A stretch of 64,000 bases of DNA from Rhynchopus sp. YZ270_cl-10. Its lineage: Eukaryota > Euglenozoa > Diplonemea > Diplonemida > Diplonemidae. Below are positions 62,701 through 64,000 of the stretch, in pieces. Positions within the stretch are counted from its first letter, which is position 1, and the number at the start of each line of letters is the position of its first letter. The DNA is taken from contig OZ037843.1 in assembly GCA_964035575.1 (NCBI GenBank), positions 1,178,001-1,242,000 on the forward strand, in the 5' to 3' direction. Under the pieces are notes generated by a model. It made no database searches. It saw only the letters and a list, made by a program, of their open reading frames with translations, and was not told the DNA's origin. Both the position numbers and the translations under genes were made by a program.

Positions 62701-64000
62701 CGCATGTACGAGGAGTTCCAGACAAAGATCCAGTCGCTTGAGGACAAGGTGTGTACTTCGCTGGTTTTTGTTTTTGTTTAGTTTTGTTTTTGTATTGTCA
62801 AACCCCCCTGCAAAAATAGCAAACCCTCATTGAAAACTGGCAACACCTTTTGTTGCCGCCCTCGTTCTCTTACGGTACGGGCCCAGTCATTAGGTTTCCT
62901 TTGTACATCTTCTGTTGTTGGCCGCAGGGTACTTTTGCTTTCATCCGGATGGCTGGCATCGTACGTGGGTCAGTCGGAGGTGCCTGCATTAATAACTTCA
63001 CTTTGTTGTCTGTAACCATTAAAAAGTTTTGTGTTGTGAAATCAGTTACTCTTCAATAACCACCATTTTGCCTTTCACGATGCCAGCCACATCACGACAT
63101 CAGATGGGTCAATCAGAGGTGCCTGCATCACCAACTACCATTTTCCTCCCCCCATCCACATTTTTTCCAAGCTCCTCATGAATCATTCTCTTCCACAGCT
63201 CCGTTCTGAGAAGGACGAAAACGCGAAAGCCATGCGCCTCCTGGAGAAAGACCGTGAAGAGCAGCAGAGGTATACATCTTCAAAGAGTCCATTGTTTCTT
63301 TTCCCCCCCTCGATCTTTGCTTTTTTCCTCTCTGACTTTCGCGTCTACAACACTACTCAGCAAAAAACAAACAGATTATAGTGGAGCACACTCTAGGGTG
63401 GCTACACTAATACAAACCAAGTTTTCAAAAAACAAACAGAACACTGGGCACAAAGCACTTTCAAAACAAAATCATTTTCAAACTCTCCCCTTCCCCTCCA
63501 CCTCCCCTCCACAACAGATACCTGCACGCCGATATCCAACGTCGCGAAGAGATGATCGACAAACTCGACTTCGAGCTCTCCGAGAACACCCAGCTCAAGG
63601 AGAAGTACCTCATCGAGCTGCGCACACTCCGCGAATCCTCCGAACGCGAGAAGGCCGAGGCGAAGTACACCAACGACGCACGCATGGCAGACATGGTCAC
63701 AGAAGCCAACAAGAAAAACGAAGCCAAAGCGGCCAAGATGCGCGAATACGTCCTGCGCGCTGAGGAAGACGCGGACCGCGCCTCGAAGGAAAAGGTGGAG
63801 GTGCAGAAGCACTTCGAGGAGGTCGCGAAGCGGGAGGACAAATACTCGCAGACGTTCGACCTGGTGTGCCACTTCCTGCAGCAGCTCCCTGCGGACGGCG
63901 ACATCCCGAAGGATTGGACGCTGGAGGACATCAAGCGCATGCTGCGCTCCTTCCAGCAGTTCAAGAAGGACTACGCCAGCTACCGCCCCAACAAGGAGTC
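59778..64000 (+). CDS. Kinesin-3-like motor protein, 5' part, six exons visible
   Basis: The proposed exons are 59778-60019, 60328-62139, 62246-62389, 62616-62748, 63199-63269 and 63518 onward. Reading phase agrees across all five GT-AG introns, giving about 961 residues before the window ends. A basic, Ser/Pro-rich N-terminus of about 130 residues precedes the motor. The P-loop GQTGSGKT is at 232-239, switch I NDRSSRSH at 378-385 and switch II DLAGSE from 423. LRIREHPTEGPYVEG and a neck starting NEDETAKML resemble kinesin-3 (KIF1/Unc104) motors. After the motor comes extended coiled coil (LEKKMLDARKELNDARTDAE and onward). Plus-end microtubule transport, perhaps in a flagellum, is the expected role. 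An FHA domain is not visible. The start was chosen as the ATG after the CCACCA leader. Confidence 0.85.
60020..60327 (+). other. Kinesin intron 1 carrying a dispersed repeat
   Basis: 308 bases, GTATGT to ACAG. It contains a shortened copy (60041-60147) of the ACGAACCGCG repeat also found at 58112-58290. Removing it joins CC|C and continues the open frame. Confidence 0.75.
62140..62245 (+). other. Kinesin intron 2
   Basis: 106 bases, GTATGA to ACAG. It contains part of the ACGAGAGGCTTA repeat. Removal joins AT|C AAG GCC in frame. Confidence 0.75.
62390..62615 (+). other. Kinesin intron 3
   Basis: 226 bases, GTATGT to CGCAG. G/T-rich with a poly-G run. Removal joins GA|C CTT TCG in frame. Confidence 0.75.
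62749..63198 (+). other. Kinesin intron 4
   Basis: 450 bases, GTGTGT to ACAG, between GAGGACAAG and CTCCGTTCT in phase 0. It contains an imperfect internal duplication (GGTGCCTGCAT near 62979 and 63118). Confidence 0.75.
63270..63517 (+). other. Kinesin intron 5 carrying dispersed repeats
   Basis: 248 bases, GTATAC to ACAG. It contains the CTACACTAATACAA motif (near 63402) and the ACTTTCAAAAC block that also occurs at 38190-38400 and about 44136. Confidence 0.75.

Overview
The window is nuclear DNA of a single-celled eukaryote. Evidence: a kinesin gene with five GT-AG introns, multi-pass adenylate cyclase proteins, secreted and membrane proteins with N-terminal signal peptides, and abundant eukaryotic DNA-transposon remnants. 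Apart from the kinesin, the genes read as single uninterrupted frames. The species cannot be fixed from this sequence. A free-living flagellate (for example a fornicate metamonad or a heterolobosean) is a guess only.

Layout. 0.2-3.2 kb: a membrane-protein gene bracketed by two copies of a long direct repeat. 4-27.4 kb: a cyclase array. It starts with one full protein (3968-6067) that has six membrane segments, an intact class III adenylate cyclase domain and a degenerate second cyclase-like domain. Four shorter paralogues follow (9434, 21405, 23524, 25706). They keep the membrane part and only a degenerate cyclase-like domain. There are also a multiply deleted copy (14484-15978) and a 3' fragment (6348-6660). 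An unrelated small gene and a ubiquitin-like/leucine-rich-repeat gene sit inside the array. 28-29.4 kb: a secreted leucine-rich-repeat protein. 29.4-45 kb: mostly transposon debris, with one membrane-protein gene (38555-39640). 45-52.2 kb: five tandem genes joining a ubiquitin-like N-terminus to a seven-bladed WD40 propeller. 52.6-53.8 kb: a secreted single-pass membrane protein that sits behind a copy of the WD40-gene leader. 53.8-59.6 kb: more transposons. 59.8 kb to the end: a kinesin-3-like motor gene that runs off the window.

Transposons. Five elements have both terminal inverted repeats (TIRs) and visible target-site duplications (TSDs): four hAT-like elements (8-bp TSDs; one has a single mismatch) and one Mutator-like element (about 175-bp TIRs, 9-bp TSD). 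There are also two TA-flanked mariner-type miniature elements, several foldback elements, and a decayed Mutator transposase reading frame on the minus strand at about 13.8-14.3 kb. No intact transposase was found, so all the TIR elements look non-autonomous. I saw no retroviral, LTR or other virus-like element, no CRISPR array and no tRNA gene.

Functional themes: cAMP signalling (the cyclase family), repeat-protein scaffolds carrying ubiquitin-like heads, surface or secreted proteins, and microtubule transport. Nothing links these genes into one pathway. What stands out is local tandem amplification with partial homogenisation, interrupted by transposon insertions.
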